Part shown: in pieces, positions 17,485 through 26,600 of the stretch | How the letters are laid out: each line of letters opens with the position of its first letter | Numbering within the stretch: position 1 is the stretch's first letter | DNA from: Pseudomonas putida | Lineage (GTDB): Bacteria > Pseudomonadota > Gammaproteobacteria > Pseudomonadales > Pseudomonadaceae | Length of the DNA stretch: 64,000 bases | Direction: 5' to 3' | Assembly: GCA_041071465.1 (NCBI GenBank) | Contig: CP163498.1 | Span: 5,784,001-5,848,000 of the forward strand | The notes under the pieces: model-generated | Databases searched by the model: none | What the model saw: only the letters and a program-made list of their open reading frames with translations | What the model was told of the DNA's origin: nothing | Translations under genes and position numbers: made by a program

Positions 17485-19179
17485 GTGGACGCCTCGTCAA
17501 CCATTCGCAGCATGCTGGCCAACAACCGCATCGTGGTGCCTGCCTATCAACGCGCCTATGCCTGGGATACGCCAGTTGAAGGTTCGACCCGCGCCAGCCA
17601 GACACAGGTGTTTCTTTCCGACCTGGAAGCCTACCGCAACAGCCACTCCCGCAGCCCTTATTACTTCGGCCATTTCCTGTTCGAACAGACGCAGGGAGAG
17701 TATCGGGTCATCGACGGCCAGCAGCGCCTGACCACGATCACGCTGTTTTTGGCGGCACTGTTCGCGTGCTTGCAAGCCAAACGCGCCCTGACCGAAGATG
17801 AGCAGGACTGCTACAAGGACATGATCAGACGGGACAGTCAGATCCGCTTGAAGACGGTCGAATACGACAACCAGATCTTTGTCGATTATGTAATCAACCA
17901 ATCCAGAACTGTCGCTCCTGCTTCGCTCACCACATCTGCCCAGCGACTCATCAATGGGTTCGACTTCTTCAAAAAGAAGCTGGGGGCTCAGCCTGAAGCG
18001 TACCTGACGGACATGCTGCGGATAGTGTCCCAGGCTTCGTGCAGTACGCACCCGGTGCGGGACGAGGCAGAAGCCATTCAGATGTTCATCTTCCAGAACA
18101 ACCGCGGCAAGCGCCCGTCCAACCTTGAGGTGGTGAAGGCGCAGTTCATGTATGCCATCCACCTTCATGGCGAAGATCAGCAAGCGAAAGACAGCCTGAT
18201 CGAAGAGGTCCAGCAGCGCTTCGAGACCATCTACAAGTCGATCTCAGCCATTGAATACCGCATCAACGAAGACGACGTGCTGCAGTACACCTTGCGCGTC
18301 CATTTCAATACCCTGTGGGAGAGTGGCGCGCTGGAGCGGATTGAGAAAATGCTCGCAGCTGAGGCGCCTCTTGAGTTTGTGCGAGACTTTACCTGCTCGC
18401 TGGCCATCAGTTTCGAGCATTTGTCAGAGTTCTTCGGCGATGACGAGCGAAGCAGTTTTCCGATTCACTCACTGGTGAGCTTGGGCGGGATCGCGATTGC
18501 ATTGCCCTTTATTCTCAAGGCCTATCGTTTTGGCCTTCCCCTGCCGGACAGGAACGCGCTGTGCGTCGCTTTTGAAAGCTTGATCATCCGTCATCGCCTG
18601 ATTGGTACCCGTGCGGATATCACGTCACGCATCAATGATGTCTACGAGGCCTTTACCAGCGACGCGCCGACGATAGCCCCTATCCTCGCGCGCATCGAGT
18701 ACCTCAAGACCGTAACCAGCGGCTGGTGGGCTTTTTGGAACAATGAAAGGCTGGCAGAGGCTTTAGAATGGAATATCCGGCATTCCATCGCCAGGCATTT
18801 GCTCTGGAAGTATGAAGTCCACCTGGAAGGACAAGGCCAGCGCGGTTACGCGCCACGGCGCAGCAACGACACCGAGCGTCCAGAGCTGGAGCATATCGCG
18901 CCCAGCACCGAGCCCGCCGCTCGCCCACATGGTTACGGTACCTACGACGAAACGTTCAAGGGCGAATATCTGAACTGCCTCGGCAATTACTTGCTGCTGT
19001 CCAAACCCCACAACTGTGCAGTGGGGAACATCCCATTCAGCGAAAAGCTGGCGACCTATAAGCACACCTTCCAGCAGCGGGAAATCGCTACGTTCGTCAG
19101 CGCCGGCGGCCTGTGGGACCGAGATGCAATCCAGGTTCGGCACGATAAAATCGTCGCCGCACTGATGGCTGAGCTTTAA
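17485..19179 (+). CDS. DUF262/DUF1524 protein (GmrSD-like type IV restriction)
   Basis: The product has 564 residues from the GTG at 17485. The N-terminal DUF262 domain has IVVPAYQRAYAW at 16-27 and DGQQRLTT at 77-84, the ParB-like nucleotide-using motif of GmrS, with NNRGKRPSNLEVVKAQFM near 205. The C-terminal DUF1524 domain has an HNH-type nuclease pattern: ELEHIAPS with His470, then LGNYLLLSKPHN at 499-510 and IPFSEK. In GmrSD enzymes these domains together cut modified phage DNA. Here they are fused, as in many family members. A small unknown gene follows 31 bases later, probably in the same transcript. Lower GC than neighbouring genes supports transfer. Confidence 0.85.
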   Translation: MDASSTIRSMLANNRIVVPAYQRAYAWDTPVEGSTRASQTQVFLSDLEAYRNSHSRSPYYFGHFLFEQTQGEYRVIDGQQRLTTITLFLAALFACLQAKRALTEDEQDCYKDMIRRDSQIRLKTVEYDNQIFVDYVINQSRTVAPASLTTSAQRLINGFDFFKKKLGAQPEAYLTDMLRIVSQASCSTHPVRDEAEAIQMFIFQNNRGKRPSNLEVVKAQFMYAIHLHGEDQQAKDSLIEEVQQRFETIYKSISAIEYRINEDDVLQYTLRVHFNTLWESGALERIEKMLAAEAPLEFVRDFTCSLAISFEHLSEFFGDDERSSFPIHSLVSLGGIAIALPFILKAYRFGLPLPDRNALCVAFESLIIRHRLIGTRADITSRINDVYEAFTSDAPTIAPILARIEYLKTVTSGWWAFWNNERLAEALEWNIRHSIARHLLWKYEVHLEGQGQRGYAPRRSNDTERPELEHIAPSTEPAARPHGYGTYDETFKGEYLNCLGNYLLLSKPHNCAVGNIPFSEKLATYKHTFQQREIATFVSAGGLWDRDAIQVRHDKIVAALMAEL

Positions 19180-19210
19180 GTAACCGATAGACACCACATG
19201 GAATTGAAAA

Positions 19211-19747
19211 ATGCTTCAATGGCCCGCCCACTCAAAGATCACTTGCTTTAATGCAAAAAATGAAGTCATCGCCGACTCTGCTCGCAGCAGGCTGGATTTG
19301 GCAGACTCGCTGATGTTGCACCACGACCACAAGAAGCCATTAACTTGTCACATTGAGGTTCTCACCAGGTCGGCCGACTGGACCACCTGGAACTCAGTCA
19401 ATGTGAAAAGGATTGAAGACCATATCGTCTACGACCTTGAATTTGACGGTTACCAGGTAAAAATCGAACGCGTCAGCAAGCCCAGCAGAACGTTGTGCAG
19501 CAAACCCTTCCGGTGGCAGCTCGAAATAAGCGTTGAAGAAGACAACGCGCTTGCGCTGGATAAAAAGCCTATCGGCACGCGTTTCAAGGTGGCTCGAAGC
19601 GATGCCTCGGTCAAAACCATTCAAACCACTATCGAGAAGGTGTTCGGTTTACCCCATGGCTCCGTTTGTTTACTGACGCCCGATGGCCAAAACGCCAATT
19701 TGCGCACCTCCATAAAAAACCTGAGGAGCAAATGGAAACAGAGCTAA
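19211..19747 (+). CDS. Hypothetical protein, possible partner of the GmrSD-like protein
   Basis: The product has 178 residues. It is rich in Lys, Asp and Thr, with clear beta-strand patterns (HIVYDLEFDGYQVKIERVS, RWQLEISVEEDN). The last 40 residues hold SVKTIQTTIEKVFGLPHGSV, then RTSIKNLRSKWKQS, which looks like a DNA-binding or oligomerising helix pair. I do not recognise a family. Base composition is well below the genome level, as in the preceding DUF262 gene. The short gap and same direction suggest co-expression. The ATG at 19211 lacks a strong ribosome-binding site. Confidence 0.6.
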   Translation: MLQWPAHSKITCFNAKNEVIADSARSRLDLADSLMLHHDHKKPLTCHIEVLTRSADWTTWNSVNVKRIEDHIVYDLEFDGYQVKIERVSKPSRTLCSKPFRWQLEISVEEDNALALDKKPIGTRFKVARSDASVKTIQTTIEKVFGLPHGSVCLLTPDGQNANLRTSIKNLRSKWKQS

Positions 19748-19763
19748 CGCTTACCCCCTGTCG

Positions 19764-19798
19764 GCGCCCTTGCCGCGGGCTAGCGTAAGCAAGGGCGC
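19764..19798. terminator. Perfect 10-bp hairpin between convergent genes
   Basis: GCGCCCTTGC and GCAAGGGCGC pair around a 15-base loop, 17 bases after the plus-strand gene and 26 bases after the end of the dapA fragment. It could end transcription from both sides, though no T-run is present. Confidence 0.5.
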
Positions 19799-19823
19799 AG
19801 GTAGAGACTCCGCGGTTGCCGAT

Positions 19824-20241
19824 TCAGGCGCCGAGTGAACCCAGCACGCGTTGCAGCGTGTCCCGAGTGGCTTGCGTACACGCCTGCATCGGCTGGCGCA
19901 ACTCGTCTGCAATCAGGTTTTGCAACCGCAGCGCCGCCTTCACCACGGCCGGGTTTGGCTCGGCAAAGGCCACCTTGATCCACGGCAGCAACTGGTAGAA
20001 CGTGCCACGCGCAGCCGCCCAATCGCCGCGGTCGACCTGCTGCAACATGCGCACATACAGGTCGGCGCGCACATGCGCGGAGGCTGAAATGGCCCCGGCA
20101 CCGCCCAGGCACAGGTTGTTGAAGATCTGCAGGTCTTCACCGGCCAGCACCTGGGCGTGGCCGTCCTCGATCAGGGCCATGGTGGTCTCGCTGTCACCAC
20201 TGCAGTCCTTCACGGCCGCAATGCGCGGGTGGCGCACGATG
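19824..20241 (-). pseudogene. Truncated dapA-like copy (3' part only)
   Basis: The minus strand encodes residues equivalent to 151-289 of the complete dapA-like protein at 22520-23389. It starts at IVRHPRIAAVKDCSGD with the Schiff-base lysine and ends with its own stop at 19824. The first 150 residues, including the GTTGE motif and the catalytic Tyr, are missing. From 20241 towards 19929 the DNA is almost identical to the complete gene (about four differences in 313 bases), but the last 105 bases clearly differ (RLQNLIADELRQPMQAC here, QMQGLTTDELREPMQSC there). The fragment is not functional alone. It looks like the old chromosomal 3' end displaced when DNA was inserted. Confidence 0.9.
19929..20241. 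repeat. Direct repeat copy 1 (dapA-like 3' region)
   Basis: 313 bases are repeated in the same orientation at 22628-22940 with about four mismatches. The border at 20241/20242 is abrupt. Towards 19929 similarity drops to a diverged but still ungapped alignment. Confidence 0.9.
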
Positions 20242-20529
20242 AGTGAGGTGCACGCACAGTTGTAACCAATAACTGGAGGCTGAAGGATGGTGCAGGGTGC
20301 CGCGAAACGAGGGGCAAAGCCCTTGCCAGATCGCAAAGCTCTGGCACCCTGCAAAACAGTGCAGGCATCGCAAACCCCCGCCATGCTCACCATTCCTCAG
20401 CAACCTCACATAACCTGCTGGGCTGAGTGATTCCCTCCTTGGGTATTACCTAAATAATAACTTTTACATTTCTCGCGGTTAGCTTCGCAAGAATGTAAGG
20501 CTCACTTCCCGCACAGCCCTTAGCTTTAT
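20242..20529. other. Gap inside the island, with a long hairpin
   Basis: No gene is seen. GCAGGGTGCC at 20292-20301 pairs with GGCACCCTGC at 20343-20352, with a second GGGCAAAGCCC stem inside. To its right the DNA becomes AT-rich (20450-20530), the 3' side of the large gene. It could be a small RNA, a remnant of an insertion border, or a terminator. Confidence 0.35.
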
Positions 20530-22311
20530 CTAAAAGTTTTGGATTCGGGTCCCGGCCCACAACCCAATCACATCATAAAGCAACCAGCTGGCCAGGCTTT
20601 TACCAATATTAGACGCGAAATCAGGGCTGATACCTGTAGGGGATGCCCCTCGGGCAATGAGATCCAGATACAATCGCACCGGAATCACGGGCATGGGTGC
20701 CACTGCACACGGACCCAAAAGCAGTAAATAGCTTGATGGCGTTTGTAAAATAAGATTCTGGAGCTGTGAAAAGTCAATGGGATAAGAACCAGACTTGCCA
20801 ACCACATGCCCGCCATGGAGGCGCTTTGCTTGAATGAGCGAAGCGCGGCTCGTGAATGGCTGATTCCCCACGTCATGCGCCTCAAAAACAAGGCATATAT
20901 CTGTTGAAAATTTCTTCGCAGCTAAATGAGGATTACCCTCTTCGAATTTCCCGACGATCCGATAGCTCAGCTCAAACTCGAGGTGTTCATTCTGTTTGCG
21001 TTGACTGGCAAGCAATGAGACTTGATCGTTTATGTTTTTGAATATTGCTGCGAGCTTTTCGAAAAGCATCGCCACATGGGTTTCTTCTCCACTGCCCCCA
21101 GTCTTTGGAACCCAGTGACTGTAGTTGGCCGCACCTGCTTCGAACTCAGCCTCGATCAGACGCTCGATCGTTGCGTCCGCCAACCAAGTCCTCGGGGGAG
21201 CGCCACAGTTGGAAGATGTCGACAGGTTCAGTCGAATAGATTGGGCCTGCTGCAGAAGCTGAGCGGCGTCGGGGGCTTGTTCGATCAAGCCGCGCACGGC
21301 TTCGGCGCGTAGCCTTACCAGTGAGTCAGGGTGGCTCGCCATCTCAGACAAGGCCTCACCCACTTGATTGCCCCAAACCTCAAGTACTGCAAAAATAATA
21401 GCGCGATCATGGTCAACATGACCGAACCATAAAAGCAGTTCGGTCACCGCCATTCTTAACGAGCGATTGTTTCCAACAGCGTCTCTGAGCTGACGACGCC
21501 AAGCGGCCTCTGATTCTGCGCATAGGCTATTCAGCCTGAGCTTCGGCCTCGGGCCGTGTGGATCGAACCGGACAAATGAGAGTTTCTCCCAGGCCAAGGT
21601 CACGTCCGCCGGCAATGCCACGCTGACATGTTCTCTGTCACCCCACAGAAGAAGCAGAAGTTGAACCCACGGACATTTCGGAGTCCACTTATACGCAAGA
21701 TTCGAAAACGCTTGAACATTGTCAGCGGATGACGGGTTGCGATCAGTGAGCGTCAATGCCCTGATCAAAAGTGGGCGGAGGTAAACCGGGTTGCCGCAGA
21801 GCATGGCTAAACCCTTCAGCTGCCACACTCCACTGGAATAATCATCGACATAGCAGGCGACCGCTTGATCGAGGAGCGCTGGGCTGCTCACAAGTAATGG
21901 CCATTCGTCGAGTAGCGATGCAAACCCAAAGAATTCACTATTAGTTTTACGAAAACAAGATAACGCTTTATCTGCTAGCGCCTTTTCAAAATCCGACCAA
22001 TTATCGTTTACAAACCACTCGACTTTTTCACGAAAAAATTCAAGCGCCTCTAAATCACCCTCGCTTTTTTTCAGCTTCGCCAACAAATACTGCCTTATTG
22101 AAAGCGCATGGGTCGCGTCAAAGCCCAGGCTGAGAACACCTCGCTCAACGGATTCCCTAAGCGATACCCAGTCCAGCTCCGGGGGTGCCAATTGATTACT
22201 GAAGTACGCGATGGTTTCGGCTTCGTACTGCGCTAGACATAGACGGGAGAAGTGTTTTTCACTTATTTCCTCGCCATCTGTACCCACTGGATTCATAAGA
22301 TCGTCAGTCAT
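20530..22311 (-). CDS. Unknown large protein: HEAT-like helices plus PD-(D/E)xK-type nuclease domain
   Basis: The product has 593 residues from the ATG at 22311, which has AAGGAAG at a good distance. A TTG at 22362 and an ATG at 22350 are alternatives that add up to 17 residues. Residues about 130-360 are all-helical, with repeat-like segments (QLKGLAMLCGNPVYLRPLLI, and SLVRLRAEAVRGLIEQA) that look like HEAT repeats. The C-terminal about 190 residues look like a restriction-type nuclease. They have a helix with EE at 409-410, a strand with Asp471 (STDICLVF), then Gln494-Ala-Lys496 (LIQAKR), followed by IDFSQLQNLILQTPSSYLLL. The spacing matches a D-x-QxK active site as in Mrr-like enzymes. GC is low. 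I do not recognise the whole protein. A defence role is inference. Confidence 0.65.
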   Translation of the reverse strand: MTDDLMNPVGTDGEEISEKHFSRLCLAQYEAETIAYFSNQLAPPELDWVSLRESVERGVLSLGFDATHALSIRQYLLAKLKKSEGDLEALEFFREKVEWFVNDNWSDFEKALADKALSCFRKTNSEFFGFASLLDEWPLLVSSPALLDQAVACYVDDYSSGVWQLKGLAMLCGNPVYLRPLLIRALTLTDRNPSSADNVQAFSNLAYKWTPKCPWVQLLLLLWGDREHVSVALPADVTLAWEKLSFVRFDPHGPRPKLRLNSLCAESEAAWRRQLRDAVGNNRSLRMAVTELLLWFGHVDHDRAIIFAVLEVWGNQVGEALSEMASHPDSLVRLRAEAVRGLIEQAPDAAQLLQQAQSIRLNLSTSSNCGAPPRTWLADATIERLIEAEFEAGAANYSHWVPKTGGSGEETHVAMLFEKLAAIFKNINDQVSLLASQRKQNEHLEFELSYRIVGKFEEGNPHLAAKKFSTDICLVFEAHDVGNQPFTSRASLIQAKRLHGGHVVGKSGSYPIDFSQLQNLILQTPSSYLLLLGPCAVAPMPVIPVRLYLDLIARGASPTGISPDFASNIGKSLASWLLYDVIGLWAGTRIQNF

Positions 22312-22452
22312 TACACTTCCTTGATTTCCATCATGCATGGCGCTTGACATCCCATCCTTCAAGTAAAATATTCGGTGACTACCAACACGATTGCAAGCTC
22401 GACATACAAGCTCTCAACTATCGAGGGCGGTCGAACAGCCTCATTAGCAGCG

Positions 22453-22479
22453 AAAAAACCAGGTTGATACCTGGCTTTT
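22453..22479 (-). terminator. Rho-independent terminator after the dapA-like gene
   Basis: CCAGGT-TGAT-ACCTGG is flanked by six A on the left and four T on the right, so it can work in both directions. On the minus strand it lies about 46 bases after the stop at 22520 and has a good U-run. Confidence 0.75.
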
Positions 22480-22487
22480 CCGTGGGC

Positions 22488-22526
22488 TGCGTGGGCCTCT
22501 TCGCAGCACAAGGCTGCTCCTACAAG
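22488..22526. repeat. REP-type element overlapping the end of the dapA-like gene
   Basis: GCCTCTTCGCAGCACAAGGC followed by TGCTCCTACAA is one half of the putida-type REP repeat. Its outer end contains the stop codon and last codons of the gene at 22520-23389. Confidence 0.6.
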
Positions 22527-23389
22527 GCAGCGGACAGGCCCAGGACACCTGCGAGCTTGTCGCGTATGGCTTGGCTGCATGATTGCATTGGCTCACGCAG
22601 TTCGTCGGTCGTCAGCCCCTGCATCTGCAGCGCCGCCTTCACCACGGCCGGGTTCGGCTCGGCAAAGGCCACCTTGATCCACGGCAGCAACTGGTAGAAC
22701 GTGCCACGCGCAGCCGCCCAATCGCCGCGGTCGACCTGCTGCAACATGCGCACATACAGGTCGGCGCGCACATGCGCGGAGGCTGAAATGGCCCCGGCAC
22801 CGCCCAGGCACAGGTTGTTGAAGATCTGCAGGTCTTCACCGGCCAGCACCTGGGCGTGGCCGTCCTCGATCAGGGCCATGGTGGTCTCGCTGTCGCCGCT
22901 GCAGTCCTTCACGGCCGCAATACGCGGGTGGCGCACGATGCGGCGCAGGGTTTCACGCTCGATGCGCACGCCGGTGCGATAAGGAATGTCGTACACGATC
23001 ACTGGCACGCGGGCGGCATCGGCCACGGTGGCGAAGAAGGCTTCGATGCCGGCCTGCGATGGGCGAATGTAGCAAGGTGCGGGGACCAGCAGCCCGCCAA
23101 TGTCGCGCTGTTGGATTTCAGCCTGCAAGCCCAGCAACTCGCGCAGGTTGTAACCCGACAGGCCCATCACCACCCTACCCGGCTCAACCCAGGCCAACAC
23201 GGCATCCAGCACGGCCAGTTGCTCGGCCTTGGACAACGCCGCCGCCTCCCCCGTGGTACCGCACACCACAAAACCGGCCACGCCGTCTTCGAGCAGCTTC
23301 TTCACCAACCGCTCCAGGCCAGGGAAATCGATTTCGTTGTCGCGCATTGGCGTGACGAGGGCGATCCAGATACCACGGAAATTCGACAT
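22520..23389 (-). CDS. 4-hydroxy-tetrahydrodipicolinate synthase family (DapA-like) aldolase
   Basis: The product has 289 residues. It is a TIM-barrel class I aldolase/lyase with GTTGE at 44-48, Tyr133 in VIVYDIPYRTG and the Schiff-base Lys161 in AAVKDCSGD. The fold and motifs fit DapA, which condenses pyruvate with aspartate semialdehyde, but the same family includes N-acetylneuraminate lyase and several sugar-acid aldolases. Because the gene stands alone and is not with lysine genes, its true substrate is open. The N-terminus MSNFRGIWIALVTP is typical. The last 100 bases differ from the truncated copy at 19824-20241 and run into a REP element, so the C-terminus may have been exchanged by recombination. 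Confidence 0.85.
   Translation of the reverse strand: MSNFRGIWIALVTPMRDNEIDFPGLERLVKKLLEDGVAGFVVCGTTGEAAALSKAEQLAVLDAVLAWVEPGRVVMGLSGYNLRELLGLQAEIQQRDIGGLLVPAPCYIRPSQAGIEAFFATVADAARVPVIVYDIPYRTGVRIERETLRRIVRHPRIAAVKDCSGDSETTMALIEDGHAQVLAGEDLQIFNNLCLGGAGAISASAHVRADLYVRMLQQVDRGDWAAARGTFYQLLPWIKVAFAEPNPAVVKAALQMQGLTTDELREPMQSCSQAIRDKLAGVLGLSAAL
22628..22940. repeat. Direct repeat copy 2 (inside the complete dapA-like gene)
   Basis: This is the partner of 19929-20241, offset by 2699 bases. The two copies bracket the HEAT/nuclease gene. Confidence 0.9.
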
Positions 23390-23470
23390 GCAAAAACTCC
23401 TGATGTTGACCGAAAGTCAGCGTCAGAGGATGAAGAGTCGAAGTGGTCTGGCAGGGATACCTGGCGCCTT

Positions 23471-23499
23471 CTGTCTCGTCAGCCCACCTGACGAGACAG
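23471..23499 (-). terminator. Perfect 12-bp hairpin after a small ORF
   Basis: CTGTCTCGTCAG and CTGACGAGACAG pair around 5 bases. On the minus strand it starts 10 bases after the stop of the small ORF at 23510-23611, so it likely ends that transcript or the bcs transcript. No T-run follows. Confidence 0.6.
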
Positions 23500-23509
23500 C
23501 GCGCCTCGG

Positions 23510-23611
23510 TCAGATGAGCGGCTGTTTCTTGGATTTCTTGGCAACGGCAACGCACGCGCCTGCCTGGGCGATGAAGCCCGAAGCGGAAATGGCGTGGTTG
23601 GATATGGACAT
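23510..23611 (-). CDS. Possible small protein (33 residues) downstream of bcsC
   Basis: The ATG at 23611 opens a 33-codon frame that starts MSISNHAISASGFIAQAG, has a Cys-Val-Ala stretch and ends with a Lys-rich KKSKKQPLI. The amino-acid order looks protein-like, and a strong hairpin follows the stop. A possible promoter, TTGACA then CATTAT at 18-base spacing, lies upstream (about 23640-23668, minus strand). There is no clear ribosome-binding site, which is the main weakness. It would be the last gene of, or just after, the cellulose operon. The role is unknown. Confidence 0.35.
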   Translation of the reverse strand: MSISNHAISASGFIAQAGACVAVAKKSKKQPLI

Positions 23612-23692
23612 GCTGGCAAGCCGGTTGCGTAGATATGGCTGGATAATGGTGGTGCGTCGGGGCTGCTGTCAACCCTGGCCATGTCGATGCAG

Positions 23693-26600
23693 TCAACGCC
23701 ACTCGCTGTAGGGTTCCAGCGGCGTTACCGGCAATGCCAGGTTGCCGCGCCATGGCTCGAACAGGTAGCGCAGGTAGAGCATGCCATGGCTAGGCGCGTA
23801 GTCATCGCTGTGCTGCCAGTCGAAGCCGCCGCCCAGCACCCACTGATCACTCAGGCGCCGTTCGAACAGGCCACGCACGCGATAGCCCAAGCCGCTGCTG
23901 TCGCTGGCTTCAGTCATGGCATCGATGTTGGAGTCAACGCCATGCTGCGCCAGCACCTTGCGATTGACGTGCGCGTGCGGATACAAGCGACTGCTGTCAC
24001 TGTGGGCCTGGGACCAGCTGACGGAACCTTCCAGCAGCACCGACCAATCGTAGTTGCGCCAGGCATAACTGACCGGCACGCCCACCGAGCTGTAGCGCTG
24101 CGGGCTGTAGTAACCACCCTGCCCCAGGCTGTAGCCGCTCAGGTCCTTGTCGTGGCGCCAGTGCATCAGCGTCAGGCCAACACGCACACGCTCGTCGGCC
24201 TTTTCCACTACGCGGTGGTAATAGCCCGCCATGGCCCGAGTACGCTGGTTGTCAGCCACGTTCTCGCCGTACAGCCAATGGTGCCCCAGGCTGGCCCACA
24301 CCCCGTTGTCGCCGCCTTGGTCCCAACTCAGGCCCAGCGTGGCACCGTTGGCGGTGACCCCGCCCCAGCGCACGCCCGTCGGGCGGTCGCGTGCCCCGGC
24401 GAACGACAGCAGGGAATTGCTCATCGGCCGGCGCGAGGCGGTCAGCGACCAGCCAACCTGGCCCAGGTCACCGTTGACCGTTGCGCCGCCCAGCCAATTG
24501 TTGATGGCATAGCCTTGGGTGGTGCCCAGGTCGAACGCCCAGCGGCTGCCCTGCCAACCCAACGCCAGCACGCTGCCGTTCGCTGTCTGCGAACCGCCCG
24601 TACACGCCGGCAGCGTTTTGCCGTCAGCGGTCTGGCCAACGAACTGGCAGCTGCCGAAGTCGGGGGTGTAGCGCCCCTCATCGTTCTGCTCAAACGCGCC
24701 TGCATCCATGCCGATGCGCTCTACCCGCGCAAAGGCAGTGCCGTCCTGCCAAGGGGTATCGACATGCAACAAGGTCGAATGCTTACTCAGTTCGGAAGTG
24801 CCAGGCGTACCGTCGTCCTCGCGCCAGCCGTAATCGTGCATCAGCGTCACGTGGGTATTGCGCTGGCGATACAGGGCATCCACGTCACTGCGCAGGCTGC
24901 GCGCCAGCCAGTCGTCACCCTCCTGCTCGCGGCTGGCTAGCGTCAATGCACAGTCATCCCGTGGTGCTAGCGCAGCGCGGTCCAACATCTGTGCATCAGC
25001 CATGGCTGCCGCATAGAGGTCCAGCGCCCGTTGCGGGTCCTCCTGCACTACCAGGCGGGCGGCGTCGCGCCGTAACAACGGATCGGGGCGCGTCTGCTGC
25101 GCTGCGACCCGGTCGAGCTGCCTGGCCGCCTGCTGGTGTTCGCCCAAGGCAACCCAGACCGCCGCCAGGCGTCGCTGGGCATTACTGTCATCGGCAGCCA
25201 ATTGTGGCACCTGCACGCCCAGCATGTGCCGAGCCTGCGCCAGATTACCCTCGGCCACTGCGCTTTCCATCACCCCAAGGCGCGCATCGGCTCGGCCAGG
25301 TTGCACGGCAAGTACACGCTGGTAATAGCCCCGCGCTTTACCAGGCTCACCAAGCGCGGCGGCCCAGTCGGCCAACAGCATCAGGTCATCCGGGCTGGCT
25401 TCGCCACGCGCCAGGCTGGCTTCAAGCAAGGCTGTCGCATCGGCGTTGCGGCCTTGCGCCTGCAACTGCTGCGCCGAGGCCTGGGTCATGCGCCGCTGGA
25501 TACGCTGCTCAAGCGCGTGCATGTCCGGGGTCCAGGCCGGCTGCGGTATCGCTCCCAGGCTGTCCAGGGCCAAGGCATCACGGTCGCTGGACTCCAGGAA
25601 CAGACCGTGGGCATAGCGGGTTGCCGGGTCATGTGGCTGGTGCTGCACCACCCTGGCGAAGGCTGCGTCGGCCTCGGCGGTGCGCCCCTGATGACGCAGG
25701 CTATTGGCCAACTGGTAGACCAGCCAAGGCTCATCAGGGGCCAAAGACGCGGCCTGGTTCAGCACCTGGCTGGCCGTCGACCAGTCTTCGCGCTGCAAGG
25801 CTTCATCCCCTTGCTGGCGTAAGCGCGCCAGCGCCAGGCTGCGGCGCAGGCCGGCGAACTGCGTTTGCTGACGTGCTGGCAGGCTGTCCAGGAAGGCCTG
25901 CGCCTTGTCTGGCGATTGCGCCTGGTAAACGCGCATCAAGCCACGCACGGCAATGCCGTTATCCGGCGCCATACGCCGGACCTGCAGAAACTGCCGTTCG
26001 GCAGCAACTGTATTGCCCTCGGCCATTAACACATCGGCCAGGCCCAACAAGGCGAACTCATCGTTTGGACGCTGCTGGCGTGCCTGCTGATAGCGTGAGC
26101 GCGCTGTTGGCAGGTCGTTTGCAGCAAGCGCACGGTCCCCGCTCTGGATTACCGCCCAGTATCGGCTTGCCGACGCCATATCGCTCCACTTGCTGATCTT
26201 GTAGCTGTCCTGTTCCTTGTCAGTCGCAGCCCGAAAAGATGCATTGGCTTGGTCGTATCGCTTTTGCGACATCAGCGCATAACCCAACGCCCCATGTAGG
26301 CTGGCATCGTCTGGGTACTGGCGCAGCGCCCGGCGCAGCTGTGCTTCGGCTTCGGCATGACGTCCCTTGTCGAGCAGCGCCTTGCCCCGTTGACCAGCCT
26401 GCCAGGCCGGGTCGGCCAACAGTTTGCGCTGCTGTTGCAGATTCTCGCTGGCCTGCGCCAACAGTGGCGAAGCGGGGTAGCGCTGGACAAAGGCTTGCCA
26501 GGCCACCGCGCTGCTGGCACTCACCGCTTGCCCCGCCAAGTAATCGAACTCGCGCTGGGCCGCAGCATCCCGTGCACCAGGGTCGCGTGACAGCTGATCG

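Noticed and set aside
19824..20393. Second intact dapA-like gene
   Set aside because: It lacks the first half with GTTGE and the catalytic Tyr. The upstream in-frame bases have no homology to the family.
17485..22362. Integrative element with tyrosine recombinase attachment sites
   Set aside because: No integrase, tRNA target or short att core is visible. The duplicated block is hundreds of bases long, which fits homologous recombination better.
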